Assembly: GCF_038396675.1 (NCBI RefSeq)
Contig: NC_088921.1
Coordinates: 29,905,501-29,969,500 of the forward strand
Direction of reading: 5' to 3'
Source: Hydra vulgaris
Taxonomy: Eukaryota; Cnidaria; Hydrozoa; Anthoathecata; Hydridae
DNA length: 64,000 nucleotides
Both the position numbers and the translations under genes were made by a program. A model generated the notes under the pieces. The model made no database searches. It was given only the letters and a program-made list of their open reading frames with translations, and had not been told where the DNA came from. Each line of letters starts with the position of its first letter. Within the stretch, counting starts at the first letter, position 1. Below, piece after piece: positions 12,491-23,900 of this stretch.

Positions 12491-13738
12491 ATCGCGAGAA
12501 TTTTTGAATTTTAATGTCTAAGCATGACCTAAAACTTAATTGAACATGTTATAAAAAGATTAAAAGCCGACGATCTTGTTTGAGGATTATGTAAATTGAT
12601 GATCTTGTAAATATGTTTCATGAAACTTTTTTGAATAAATTTATTAATAACAATAACAAAAATGGTTACTAATAAAGATCTTTTAAGTCATTTTGTTGAT
12701 ATCAACATCTTCTTATTGAGCCATTATGATGGCACAATAAGAATTTTGCATTCCGTCTTACTTAAAAAACAATAAAAAGCATTGTTATGCTCTGAGGTAA
12801 GTCACTTTACTTTTATTATCTTATTTTAATACAATTCGTTAATTTGTATTAATTGTGTAAGCAATTTTAATCTAGATATAAAAAACTGGGTTAAGGATAA
12901 GATGAAGCTTCTGTCTCTGAGTATATAAATGGTCTTTCTGCTCAGGTTCTAATTATAAATTCAAAGGCTCTGTATACAAATTGTTATAGCCATTGACTGA
13001 ACTTATTTCTTTGTGAATCGTGGAATGTTCAATTAGTCTGAAAGGTTTTTTCTAATTATTCAGAATTAATTATTCAGAAAATAGATAAATTTTTTAAAAG
13101 CTATAAGAAAAATTATAGAATGTTTTTAGAACTACATGCATTGAGCGTAAAGATAATTTAAACACTTTTCTCGAACATTATTCATCAATTTTCCATGCTT
13201 TATGTATCATGGTTTTCCTTGAGAGTTCTGTTAACAAAGACACACAAAATAAATCTTCTACTTTTAAAAATTCCATTAGCACTTTTCAATTTATCTTTAC
13301 TTTTATTTATTTTTTTAAATTTATCTTTACTTTCGCAACACGTGTCTTTGATTTTACTTTACCTGTTACTCTGTTACTGCAATCAAAAACCATCGATGTC
13401 TTAGACGGTTTGCACCTCATTACAGCTCTTCCACAATTTGGTGACTTCCTTGGAAATTTCCGCTATTCGTTCCTTTCTTCCTTTGATTTTTGGTCCAAGG
13501 AAATGGTAGCGTCCGATAATTTGCTTTTGTAGAGGCATTCTGCATTTTTCTTTAAGTAAATATTCTTCCAAAGGGACCATTCTTATTCTTTTATAAGTCT
13601 TCAAATTTTACCAGATTATTGGTCCAGACATCCTTGTTCTTCTGAATGCTACTATCGCTAGGCTTGTACGTTGCCATGTGTTGCTTCTATAATAACTATA
13701 AAATTAGATAAGCAGCTATATGTACACAGTCTAAATTG
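12491..13738. other. intergenic, no gene recognised
   Basis: No supported gene. A 67-codon minus-strand frame at 13401-13604 (RMVPLEEYLLKEKC, RIAEISKEVTKLWKS) looks protein-like and may be a transposon scrap, but I do not recognise it. Confidence 0.35.
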
Positions 13739-13801
13739 TTCTAGAATATTCTAAATTGTTCCAGAATGTTCTAAAGTTGTCTAAAATATTCTGGAATTTT
13801 C
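13739..13801. promoter_or_regulatory. cluster of three perfect heat-shock-element-like trimers
   Basis: Three sites fit the alternating HSF pattern TTCnnGAAnnTTC exactly: TTCTAGAATATTC (13739-13751), TTCCAGAATGTTC (13759-13771) and TTCTGGAATTTTC (13789-13801). They sit in a degenerate repeat of TTCTAAA-like units. No adjacent gene was found, so regulatory function is unproven and the pattern may be only a simple palindromic repeat. Confidence 0.4.
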
Positions 13802-13995
13802 CAAAATGTTCTAAAGTTCTAAAAACTTCTAATCTAATCTATACAAGTTTTAATAGATTTTCACCAAAGCCACAAGTATTAGTAGTTGCAGCAATAATCG
13901 CGGGGTGACCTTTTTTAATAACCAAGAGAAATTGAACATGTTTTCAATGTTTTCTAAATAAAAAGTTTATCGATTTATGACATAGGAAATTATTA

Positions 13996-14531
13996 GGGGA
14001 AAGCGGGGCAAGATGGCGAATGGGGTAAGATGACTTTTCATATAGCAACTCAACAAAAAAACTTAAAAATGGGTGAAAACGAAACTATAATTTCACTTTG
14101 TATTTTAAAACACCAAATGATTTTTTTAAATACTAATAATGCAATTTTATACGCATAAGTTTACTTTTTTCGTTTCAAAAAAAATACTTTGCTTTTAAGT
14201 GTAACTTTTTTAAGAATATTTTTTTTCGACGCGCGTTTATTTTATGTTTCTTTAGTTAGATTAGTTAGTAATTTTTAAATTTTTATAAAGTTGGAGTCAG
14301 AAATTGCATTATAAGTCATCTTGCCCTGGTCACGTGACCAGATGACATATTTATGAACTTTTTATTTTTATTTTTATTTCAAGTTTTTTTACTTTTAAAC
14401 TAAAAATTCATGCCGGCAATGAATCATTATGATAAAATGAACATACTGGCAAAGCATTACTGCTTCATGACTGATAGTTTTGCAATAACTTAGGGCTTTC
14501 AAAACATTCGCCATCTTGACCCGCTTTCCCC
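13996..14531. mobile_element. 536-bp MITE with 27-bp inverted repeats and TA flanks
   Basis: The left end is GGGGAAAGCGGGGCAAGATG. The right end, reverse-complemented, is GGGGAAAGCGGGTCAAGATG. Both continue GCGAATG, giving one mismatch in 27. TA flanks both sides, pointing to a mariner-type non-autonomous element. There is no coding capacity. It contains a 16-bp palindrome CTGGTCACGTGACCAG near 14327. Confidence 0.85.
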
Positions 14532-14533
14532 TA

Positions 14534-15776
14534 CTTTTTTAAAAAGCCTAAAAGTCATCGCAAAAAGTTAAAGCAATGAACAGAAAAATATCATAAATAT
14601 AGAACATGTTTATCTAAATTTAAAAAAAATAGTTATTGAAATCCTACAGTCAGATTTTTAGAAAATTGATTTCAAATAAATAAACAAATCTATAATTTTC
14701 ACTGGTTATTTAAAGGTATTAAATAAAAATAAAGTTGAAACACCCTAAGATTTTTGCTTCTTGGAGCACTTAATAAACTAATAAAATAAAAAAAGTAAAA
14801 AAATTACCAATCACATTACAGTTTTCTTTCAAAAACTTGAATACTTGAAATCTTGAAAATTTGATATCTCGAACAATATTTTTCGCGGTCGAGCCAATTT
14901 CATCTTGTTATCTCAAACTATAAACAATTTTTTTAAATAAATGTTTTGATGACACTCCATTTTTAAAATTCGATTTTTGGAATTTTAAAAATTGAGTTTT
15001 ATTTTTTTGCATTTTTAAATTTAAATACGCGACTTTAAAATTCCATTTTGAAGTCGCATATTTGAGTTTTGATTTTTTGTTTAAGTTTATATATAAGTTT
15101 TATATTTAAATTTTTATTTGTTTAAATTTATTCTAGATTCAGAAAGCATATACCTTTATATGTACTTAAGTATACAATTATATATTACAATTTAATTTTG
15201 TTTTGGTATGGCGCAGTCTTTTTAGCTTCTATTACAACAGTCTCAGTAACACAGAACTTTTTTCTTTCGTTAGCTAAAATTATATTTAGTACTCAGTTGA
15301 TTTTTTAACTTTCAAATATGGTTTCTTATCATAAAGCTTACAGGAGCAGCATGTTTTATAGTTTTTTTGTAAGTTATTTTTTAGTTAAAATATCAGGCTT
15401 AGACACTTATATGACACCCGACAAGAATTTGCAATAAAACTACTAAAAAACTTTAAATATTGTATATAGAAGCATTTATTTCATAGTTCTAAACATAAAA
15501 AATGTAAAACTTAGATACTTTTTGAAGTTATTTACAGTTATGACCTTTTACCAGATAGAAAAAAGTAATATTTATGACCCTTTTCTGTTTAATAATGATT
15601 TAAATGATTTAAAAACACTTTCAGAAAATTATGCGTAATATTAAATGTTTATTAAAACAGGACCTGCGGCTGCTACACCTGACCAATCTAAGATTTTAGA
15701 ATTTTGAGCAGGTTAGGTTATTTACTAATACTAATTTATTTTTATTTTATTAGATATTTAAAATAAATGTATCTTC
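14534..15776. other. AT-rich intergenic, nothing recognised
   Basis: No open frame or repeat structure that I can support, apart from AAAATTCGATTTTTGGAATTTT-like low-complexity stretches near 14960-15070. Confidence 0.5.
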
Positions 15777-16001
15777 GGGTCTGCTCCTCTCCTCGGTATT
15801 CCTCTACCTCTAGTAGATTACCCGAGAAAAAAAGACCAGCTAATATTGCTCGGAAACCATCTAACTTCCTAATATTCCTGTTAAGTACGAGCTATTCCAA
15901 CTAATTATGTTAATTTTTTGTCTAATACGACTAAACTTATTAAGTTCCGATTAATCTGATGATTACCGAGTAATCCTAGTACGTACTTATTAAGCAGACC
16001 C
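15777..16001. mobile_element. possible short MITE
   Basis: GGGTCTGCT at the left and its inverse AGCAGACCC at the right enclose 225 bp with ACCCGAG/CCGAGTAAT half-sites. The inverted repeat is only about 9-10 bp and no clear target duplication is visible. The 16002-16728 flank holds a G-run (about 16015-16026) and a perfect 18-bp palindrome CTGATAAGTACTTATCAG near 16267, but no gene. Confidence 0.35.
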
Positions 16002-17020
16002 ATAGCTACCGGTAGGGGGGGGGGGGATGGGGTAGCAGAGGCATTTGCCTTCCCAATGATTTTTCAAATAAATAACTTTAAAGTTAGTTTTAAGAAAAAA
16101 GCAAGCGATTCCAAATTAAGAAATAAAATGTCAGAAAGGACTTAATTTGTTAGCCATATTTTCTGCGTTTTTTCCTTTGACAAAATAACTTAGACCAACT
16201 GCTTTTCAACCCACCCAGTAGTGTTCTCCCCCCACCCTCTCCCTTATGATTTTTTTTCCTGTGGGCCTGATAAGTACTTATCAGGATCAAAGGAAATATT
16301 TAGTAAGTACTTGCTAAGTTTTCAAAACTGATGCAAAATTCTGATTTGATTATACGCCATCTCTTTTTATCAGCTAAATCTAAAACAGCATTTTTGGATA
16401 CAATATTTTTACTAACTAATATTCGTAATTCTATAGTAGGAAACTTTTTTCACTTAAATCATTAAATAATGATTGCTTGTCAATGTATTTATACTGCTTT
16501 TAATATTAATTTTGAAGGTTATAACTCAATATATATTTGACCATTTTTTAGCCAGGCTTTAAAGAATGAACTTTTCAACCTTTATTAATAAAGCCTTTCA
16601 GCCTTTCAGTGAACTTTAAATTCACTCTTTTAAAGAGCTTAGAGAAATATATTTTACTGGTAAACATATTGTTGTTTTCACTGATATCTTTTCTTAGAAC
16701 AAACGATAGGACTATTGAATATTGTTTACGGGTGATGCAGATGTTATCGGACAAAATAAAAGCGTCAATAACTTATTTATAAATAAAAAAACAAACTACT
16801 ATTACATATTTTTTAAATAAAGCATTTATCTTTTAACAAAAATATATTATTTTTTATATGAAAAAACACCACCATCTGCAATTGATCTCAATTTTGCTCT
16901 GACGCCTTTCATATGCGACTGTAAAATGTTTAAATCAATTTCTTGTAGTTTTAGTTTAATGCGATCAATCAAAACTTGCTCTGTTGAAGCTTGCCAATCT
17001 CCCTCGTAAACCTTCTGTGC

Positions 17021-17660
17021 TTAATGTCCCCAAAAATTTTCAATTGGTCGTGCTTGAGGCACATTTGGGGGATTGGATTCTTTATCAACGTAATAGACAT
17101 ATTGGTCCATCCAATTTAGAGAATCTTTAGAATAATGAGAACTTGCTAAATCTGGCCAAAATAAATAGTTAAAGTCTCTATGATACTTGTGAATAAAAGG
17201 AAGAAGTCGTTTTTCTAAACATTCATTAATATAGATTGATGAATTGATCGCTACAGCCTTGGAAGTGCAAAACAATGGCTCGGACATACCACGGTCAGAT
17301 ATGGCTATCCACATTAATAATTTTTTTGGAAATTTCTCTTTTCCTATAAAACGAACACTTTCTGGGCATGTCTTTTTGTTGATTGTGTAGTATCCAGAAT
17401 TTCCAGGCATGTTGTCCCCTGCAAAACAAAAGTATTTTTTGTCATTGATGACTAGAAGCGATTTTGTGTTTAGAGTTGGTTAACTAGTTTCCTGCTTCTT
17501 TTCTTTGCCTTTATTTGTTGTTCTATAGTGTATTTTGGAGTCTTTTCTATAGTGTATTTTGGAGTCTTTTTACGATTTTTTTTTTTTATATTAGGTTTAT
17601 TTACAAAATCATTTTTAGTCGCTTTCGAAAAGATTCTCGCTCAGCTGCATTTAACCTCAT
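17021..17660 (-). pseudogene. DD36E-type transposase, internally deleted
   Basis: A plausible start at 17660 gives MRLNAAERESFRKRLK, soon ended by a stop. Further on, in shifted frame, LVIDDKKYFCF carries the first catalytic Asp. The 129-residue open part (17410-17021) holds FPKKLLMWIAISDRG, LFWPDLASSHYSKD (second Asp) and PNVPQARPIENFWG (Glu). I count 36 residues between the second Asp and the Glu, unlike the DD34E of Tc1. Related IS630-Tc1-mariner families with longer spacing are known. Part of the N-terminal half is missing, so it is dead. Confidence 0.75.
17522..17569. repeat. 24-bp tandem duplication
   Basis: Two identical copies of TCTATAGTGTATTTTGGAGT + CTTT inside the DD36E element. 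Confidence 0.85.
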
Positions 17661-17826
17661 TTTATATAATTGTGTTTCAAATAATAAAGTTTATGTTTTA
17701 TAGAACGTTTATGCCTACGCATAAAACCACAAAAACTAATTATTATGCTCAAATAATGAAATAAGGATTTGTCCGATAACTTCCGCATCACCCGTTATAT
17801 TTTAACTTAATAATATAACTTATATA

Positions 17827-17828
<2 letters not shown>

Positions 17829-17857
<29 letters not shown>

Positions 17858-18240
17858 TGTATGTATGTATGTATGTATGTATGTATGTATGTATGTATGT
17901 ATGTATGTATGTATGTATGTATGTATGTATGTATGTATAAATGTATGTATGTATGTATGTATGTATGTATGTATGTATGTATGTATGTATGTATGTATGT
18001 ATGTATGTATGTATGTATGTATGTATGTATGTATGTATGTATGTATGTATGTATGTATGTATGTATGTATGTATGTATGTATGTGTGTATGTATGTATGT
18101 ATGTATGTATGTATGTATGTATGTATGTATGTATGTATGTATGTATGTATGTATGTATGTATGTATGTATGTATGTATGTATGTATGTATGTATGTATGT
18201 ATGTATGTATGTATGTATGTATGTATGTATGTATGTATGC
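17829..18240. repeat. (TATG)n tetranucleotide microsatellite
   Basis: About 410 bp of TATG units with only two interruptions (TATAAATG near 17936 and TGTGTATG near 18084). It lies between the DD36E element and the Tc1 element at 18255. Long open frames through it are repeat artefacts. Confidence 0.98.
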
Positions 18241-18254
18241 ATTTGTAAAACATA

Positions 18255-19650
18255 CAGTCATGGACAAAAGTTTGCGACCACTGCAATTTTTTACAAAAAA
18301 CACTCAAAATTTAGAAAAACAAGAAGTAAATTATAAATCAGTACATATATTTCCAATGTTTATTCACACTATACAGGTTAAACAGCATGTCAATTCATAT
18401 TTTAGTATTTACAATGAAATCCTTTATTTTTGAGAATATTTTCAATACGTCCTGGCATCGATTCACACAGTTTCTTGCAATATTCCGGCGTAATCTCTTG
18501 CACCCACACGCGTTTAATCCACTTGATGAGGTCATCTTCAAAACTTGGGCTATGTGCAGCAATCTTCTGCTTCATTACAGTCCAAACATTCTCAATAATA
18601 TTGAGATCTGGACTGTTGCCTGGCAAAGGTTCCAGTAGCGGGATGTTTTCAGAACGCAGCCAGTCCTTAGCAGCCTTAGTACCATGACAAGGTACGCCAT
18701 CATGCTGGAAATGAGTGATGCCATGTATTGGTACAAATGGTGGCAGCTTCTCCATCAGTATACTCAAGTAAACAGCACCATTGATCGTTGTATTTTTAGG
18801 CATAATCCAAATGCCGGCACAACCGCTACCAGAGGCTGCTCCCCAAACCATAATTTTTGGAACCTGTTTGACTGTTGTTTTAACGTACTTTGGATTATGC
18901 CTCTGATTTGGTGGGCGTCTGACATGTCTACAAAATGAGTAGAATTGCGTGAATGTTGTCTCATCTGAAAACATCACTTGTTTCCACTGGGCTGGTGTCC
19001 ACTGTCTGTACTTCTGACAAAACGCTATGCGATCGCAAATATTCTTTGGTGAAAGCTTCGGCTTCCGTGCTGGTCGGTAAGATTTCAAGCCTGCATCAAA
19101 TAATTGTCTGCGTATTGTCCGACTGTTTGGTTTCTTGGATGGTGATCCAGGCAGTTTGTCTCTAATGGCACTTGAGGATGCTCTTGGTGATTTTTTTGCT
19201 ACCTTTATTATAGCATTATCCATACGGTTGCTTGTAACCTTCGGGCGCCCAGCGCGTGAACCGGATTTAAAACTTTTCAGCTCTTGATTTCTCTTTACAG
19301 TAGCTACAACAGTGGAATGTGAAATACCGAGCTTTTTGGCTATCTGTCTTATAGAAATGTTCTCTTTGTACAAAATAACGACCTGAGCTCGCTTTTCAGA
19401 TGTCAGTTCTTTACGGCGTACCATTTTAACTAGTACTGCTTCAAATAAGGTCTCCGTAATATAAAATGTTCCAAAATATTTCAGTTGTATCTGAAAATAA
19501 ACATGTAAACATCAATTTTAGACTCTGATTGACAATTAGCACAAATTGGTACAAAATTGTAGCACTAAAGTAGCCCAAAAGCAATTCAGAGTAGAATACA
19601 TTAAAAAATATGCGAAAATTGCAGTGGTCGCAAACTTTTGTCCATGACTG
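18255..19650 (-). mobile_element. intact Tc1-like element with ~36-bp perfect inverted repeats
   Basis: Both ends read inward CAGTCATGGACAAAAGTTTG, then CGACCACTGCAATTTT, with no mismatch over about 36 bp. TA duplications flank it at 18253-18254 and 19651-19652. Its 1,396 bp is a normal size for a Tc1 element, and it holds one uninterrupted transposase gene. Perfect ends plus an open gene suggest a recent, possibly mobilisable insertion. Confidence 0.93.
18402..19424 (-). CDS. Tc1-like transposase, full length
   Basis: An open frame of 340 residues starting MVRRKELTSEKRAQ, the usual length for Tc1 transposases. Residues 8-50 form the first helix-turn-helix (SIRQIAKKLGISHSTV). SGSRAGRPK at 54-62 is the GRPR-like hook before the second helix-turn-helix. 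Catalytic residues are Asp154 (MFSDETTF), Asp242 (FQHDGVPCHG) and Glu278 (NSPDLNIIENVW). I count 35 residues between the last two, a DD35E spacing. A glycine-rich segment, VWGAASGSGCAGIW, lies between. It cuts and pastes its own element at TA sites. No disabling change is visible. Confidence 0.93.
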   Translation of the reverse strand: MVRRKELTSEKRAQVVILYKENISIRQIAKKLGISHSTVVATVKRNQELKSFKSGSRAGRPKVTSNRMDNAIIKVAKKSPRASSSAIRDKLPGSPSKKPNSRTIRRQLFDAGLKSYRPARKPKLSPKNICDRIAFCQKYRQWTPAQWKQVMFSDETTFTQFYSFCRHVRRPPNQRHNPKYVKTTVKQVPKIMVWGAASGSGCAGIWIMPKNTTINGAVYLSILMEKLPPFVPIHGITHFQHDGVPCHGTKAAKDWLRSENIPLLEPLPGNSPDLNIIENVWTVMKQKIAAHSPSFEDDLIKWIKRVWVQEITPEYCKKLCESMPGRIENILKNKGFHCKY

Positions 19651-19654
19651 TATA

Positions 19655-20990
19655 CAATGTTTAGCAAAGTTGTGTATGTTGTGACAGACAGTGTATGAAA
19701 CATGCGCAAAGCATTCACTACAAAAATTCCAAAAGAACCCAGATGTGATGATGATTCATCTGCAGAGGAACTTCACAACGACGTAGGAAATCAAGATCTG
19801 TGGGAAGACATTATTGCACCTGACGCAATAACCCAAAATATCAATCAGCTTAACCCAAGACGAGAGGTTACCAGACTAAAATGTTTTGCTCACACCCTAC
19901 AATTAGCTGTTGGTGATGGTCTCAAAGAAACAAAAGTTTACTCCACTTAAGCTAAAGCTTCCAAAATACGCCCTTTGTTGTATACTATTAAAAGATTTAA
20001 AGAGGCTTTTAATAAAACGTTTGATTCCATTCTACTGGTAGACATTCCTCAAGTAAAAGCAACATGGAGCATGCATTGCAAACGCAACATGAGAGCATTC
20101 CTCGAGTAAACGCAACATGATGGAATTCCAAATTCCGTCACATATAAATCACTGTCGCTTTGAATGAAAAGAAATTGAAAAACCTAATTGATGATTTAAG
20201 TTACCGCAATCTAATACTAAATTAAAGAGAATACCTGCAACAAAGAGAACTCGTTGACTTATTGCAACCATTCCTTGAAGCCACTGATATAACTCAATGT
20301 GAAAAAATGTGACATTTTCATAATTAGTTCCCCTTTATTGTTGAGCTGTATAGTCACTTGGAACAATTTAATACAACTTATCTGTCCAGTATGAAAAAGG
20401 CATTGTGAAATAGTCTTGAAAAAGATTTTCTGTTATATTTGCAAATGTTGACCTTATCCCATTAATGATGTCTTAATAAATGTTATCACCACAGTTTTGA
20501 ATCCCAATTTTTGGTTTTTGGACTGAGAAGCTATGTCATGTCAACCCAGGTCAAACAGATAACGAAAAGACAATATTCTTTCAAAAATTGTCAGTTCTGC
20601 AACAAGCAGTTTAGTCATAACCATGCAGTCATGGACGGAAAAGTTGTTCCAGAAAATCTTTCCACTAAAAAGCCAAGGATTAATTCATCCTTGTACTTTT
20701 ATTGCAGAGCTACTCCTGTCAGTCAGACTGGAACTACATCACAACCACCTGTTAAAAGTTTTTATACTTAGATTGTTGGTATGGGGAACTGATCAATGAA
20801 GTGTTTGCATCTAATTCTGACATCTTAGACATAGACTCTAATTTTGGAAAATGCATAAGCAAAAATTACCAATTCTTAAATGTGCTGCCATGTATGCTTT
20901 TGTGGTACCTGCAAGCAAGGCTCCTGTTGAAAGGGTATTCAGTCAGGGTGGCCTGATTATGCACGCAAGTTTAAATTTTGACATTGTTTT
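19655..20990 (+). pseudogene. hAT transposase remnant, truncated at the Tc1 junction
   Basis: Coding similarity begins within a few bases of the Tc1 target duplication, with KVVYVVTDSV*NMRKAF (RNase H-like block) in frame with what follows. Then come RLKCFAHTLQLAVGDGLKE (the hAT CxxH block), LLQPFLEATDITQ near 20260, and the C-terminal dimerisation signature VPASKAPVERVFSQGG near 20905-20945. Multiple stops and frameshifts break it. The 5' half is absent on the far side of the Tc1 element and the microsatellite. Confidence 0.78.
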
Positions 20991-20999
20991 TTAGTTAGT

Positions 21000-23900
21000 G
21001 TTTTTAAAATATAACACAGATTTTACAGAAGTTACTATAAAAATTTTTATAAAAATCAGTATTAGTAATCGTTTTTAAAAGTTAATTAAAGAATCACAAT
21101 TTTAGTTTATTGGCTTAATAGCTTAAGAAATGTTATTTTACTGTATTATGTATTATGAGTCCTTAACTACTATATTACAGAAGGTTTAGAGTACTTTTAC
21201 AACTTTGAAGTATTTCTTTAACATAATAAAGTATGCAATTATAATTATTATCATGCCAGTGCTGTATTTTATAATTGCAACTTGACTGGTTGAATGTAAA
21301 AAGGGATCTGATCTCAAGTAATAGCCGCTCGTGTATCAAAAGGCCGTCACCATCTTTAAAATTTTAATGTTTGTATTTGACACTTCGCTTGCATATAATA
21401 ACTTTCCACATCTAAACAACCGTGCATAGCTTGATAAGATTTTGATACCATTCTGATATCATATTAATATTGCGTCTTGTTTGGGAAATGTATCTACAGG
21501 TATGTAGTATGTATGATACATACCACATACACAAGTATTTAGTGTGTACAAATTTTTTTTCAAACATCAGTATAATACGTAGTTGCTAATACTTAAATCA
21601 AAATCTTTATTTAATTTTTTCAAACATCAGTATAATACGTAGTTGTTAATACTTAAATCAAAATCTTTATTTAATTTTTTCCTTAATCTAAACTTAAAAC
21701 TATTTGTCGAACAGTTAAGTACTTTATATATTAATATATCTAAACATTAGATTTTCAAATTTCATTTTTTTTTTTTTTTCAGAGTCACTAAAGAAGTGTA
21801 CGTGGATTTACTGTATGTGGATTGCGAAATTAAAACATATAATATGTAAAAAAACCCTGTTATTTCAAAATATTGTTGTTTATTAAATATTATGTTATGT
21901 AGATCTTTCCCCAGAAATGCTTTTTAAGAGATGCTATTTAAGGGCTCGTCGCATTGGATTGACAAGGTCCTAACTGAAATTTTCGCTGCTATGAAGATTT
22001 AGAAAAAAATCTTTTAATTTTTTTTTTAATGTTTAATTTAATTTATATTACTTTTTTTTTTATTAGTTTATGTTCTTTTTTTGGTTTATTTATAAAAAAG
22101 CATAAATAAATATAAAATGATCATATAAATATTTTTATTTAGGCATTGAAAAAAAAAAGATTTATTTGCTAATCTCTTAATCTAAAAAAAATACCAAACA
22201 ACGCCATTGCTGCAATCCATACACAGTGGAAAATTAAATGGGCAAAAATTAAAAAAGTGACTTCCTTCAAACATTATGTCTGATAGTGGCTTTTGTTACT
22301 AACACCCTCACAAAGAATTTTTCAAATTATGAAGTTCTAAATGTGAAAGGCTCAATGGTAGTGGCTTCTTGAAGTTAGGTTTTTTAAAGACTTTTTAATA
22401 AAAGTTCATAAGATGCAGGGTTTTAGTTATTATTATTTTTTTAATATATAAAATTGAAAAATTGACAATAATTGGATAGGTTATAATATAGGCTTTTGAA
22501 AATAATTTCGAAAAATCGATGTTTTATAAACAAATAAAAAAATTTTTTAGAATAAAAACAACTTCTTTTTTTTATTCATTACTAAAACTACAAAAAAAAA
22601 AATACTTTAAAGCATGAAAAATAAAGTAAATTTGTTTTTGGGTTGTTATTGAAAGGGAAAAAAGTTATTTTTTAATATAATTTCATGTTTTAATGCATTA
22701 TTAATTTAAGAAAAAATAATTCTAAAGTGCATTTTTGATCGATCAAAAACCACATAAATTTCTCAAAGTTGTTAAAAAGTTTCTTTTTACTTTGCTAGTA
22801 TATTAATGTGTACTAAGAAATCAATTTAAGAATTTAAGAAAAGTTGCGCAATGCTTTCGGGTTTCGCACTTTCGACATTATCAAATACTTTTGATAATGT
22901 TGATGTGTGTTTAAATATATTATTACTAAGAGTCAAATCAGAGAAAAAAAAGTAAGTTTATTAAGAAAGAAATTAAAAGTAACGCTTTCAAGGTATGTTG
23001 CATTATACCATGCATAACACCAATAAAAAAAAATTAGATTGTAGAAACCAGGTTTGCCTTAATTCAGTTTTTTAAACAAATGATTTAGTTGAATCACCAG
23101 GTAATCAAGAGGATTTAATTAATGAATCAGCAAAAAAAGGTCAACTAACAAAAGAGTTTGACGAATCGAGTTCTCGCACCAAAAGACGATTGGCAAATAT
23201 ATCATTTGATTCAAAAATGGAAGCCGTAGAAAAAGAATAAAGTGGCGTTACAAGGAGGCGACGCAAATGTTTATTGCTTTACACTCAGTTAACCACGTTG
23301 CAAGAAAAAACGATGTCTAAAAAAGCTTTTCCATTCTTTTTCCTTTTGCATATTTATTGGATAACAAACTTTCAAAGAGTGTTTATGAAAATGCAGATTT
23401 CCATTTTTTCGAGTAACTTTCAAAATAAAAAACGAGTATTTATTTTTAAAATTTATGAATCACACTTCCAAGAAATTTATGAAACTACAGGAAAAGGAAA
23501 TTTTAAAACAATTTTATAGAAATGACGGTGAAACTCATAAGAGCTGAAACTGAAATTACGTAGAATTTCAGTCATAACACCTAAAAAATTTAACAAGAAG
23601 TAAAAACAATAAAGAAAATCTGAGACTTGAGGTTACAATTTAAAGTATTTATCAATGTAGTTGTTAAATTAATTTACGTTTGATGACTCGATGATTTCTT
23701 GTGTTAGTACATTCCAGTCATTTGCAACTCTTTTAGTGAAATTTTTTTGTCTGATTGTGTTAAACTTGTCGTTATTTTGTGTTTTTGTTGACTTTTAATT
23801 TATGACCTCTTGCTCGACCATTAGTATTAAAATATTCAATTTGGTTATGCAAATTTATTTCGTCAATTCGTCACAACAACATCATCTCTTCGACTATATG

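Larger units (their letters stand above)
16729..17795 (-). mobile_element. Tc1/mariner-superfamily (DD36E spacing) element
   Basis: Inverted ends match: CGGGTGATGCAGATGTTATC and, from the right, CGGGTGATGCGGAAGTTATC; both continue GGACAAA. This is a roughly 27-bp inverted repeat with two mismatches. TTA flanks both sides, which includes a TA dinucleotide. The interior encodes transposase pieces on the minus strand. At about 1.07 kb it is internally deleted. Confidence 0.8.

Noticed and set aside
13401..13604. 67-residue minus-strand frame (RMVPLEEYLLKEKC)
   Set aside because: Composition is protein-like, but I could not match it to a family and the surrounding frames give nothing.
17788..18433. 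Open frames rich in MYVC or HTYI
   Set aside because: Pure products of the TATG microsatellite with no domain and no splice or start context.
18402..19165. Plus-strand frames over the Tc1 element
   Set aside because: Shadows of the minus-strand transposase.
23274..23519. 81-residue plus-strand frame
   Set aside because: Phe/Ile/Lys-rich low-complexity translation typical of AT-rich non-coding DNA.
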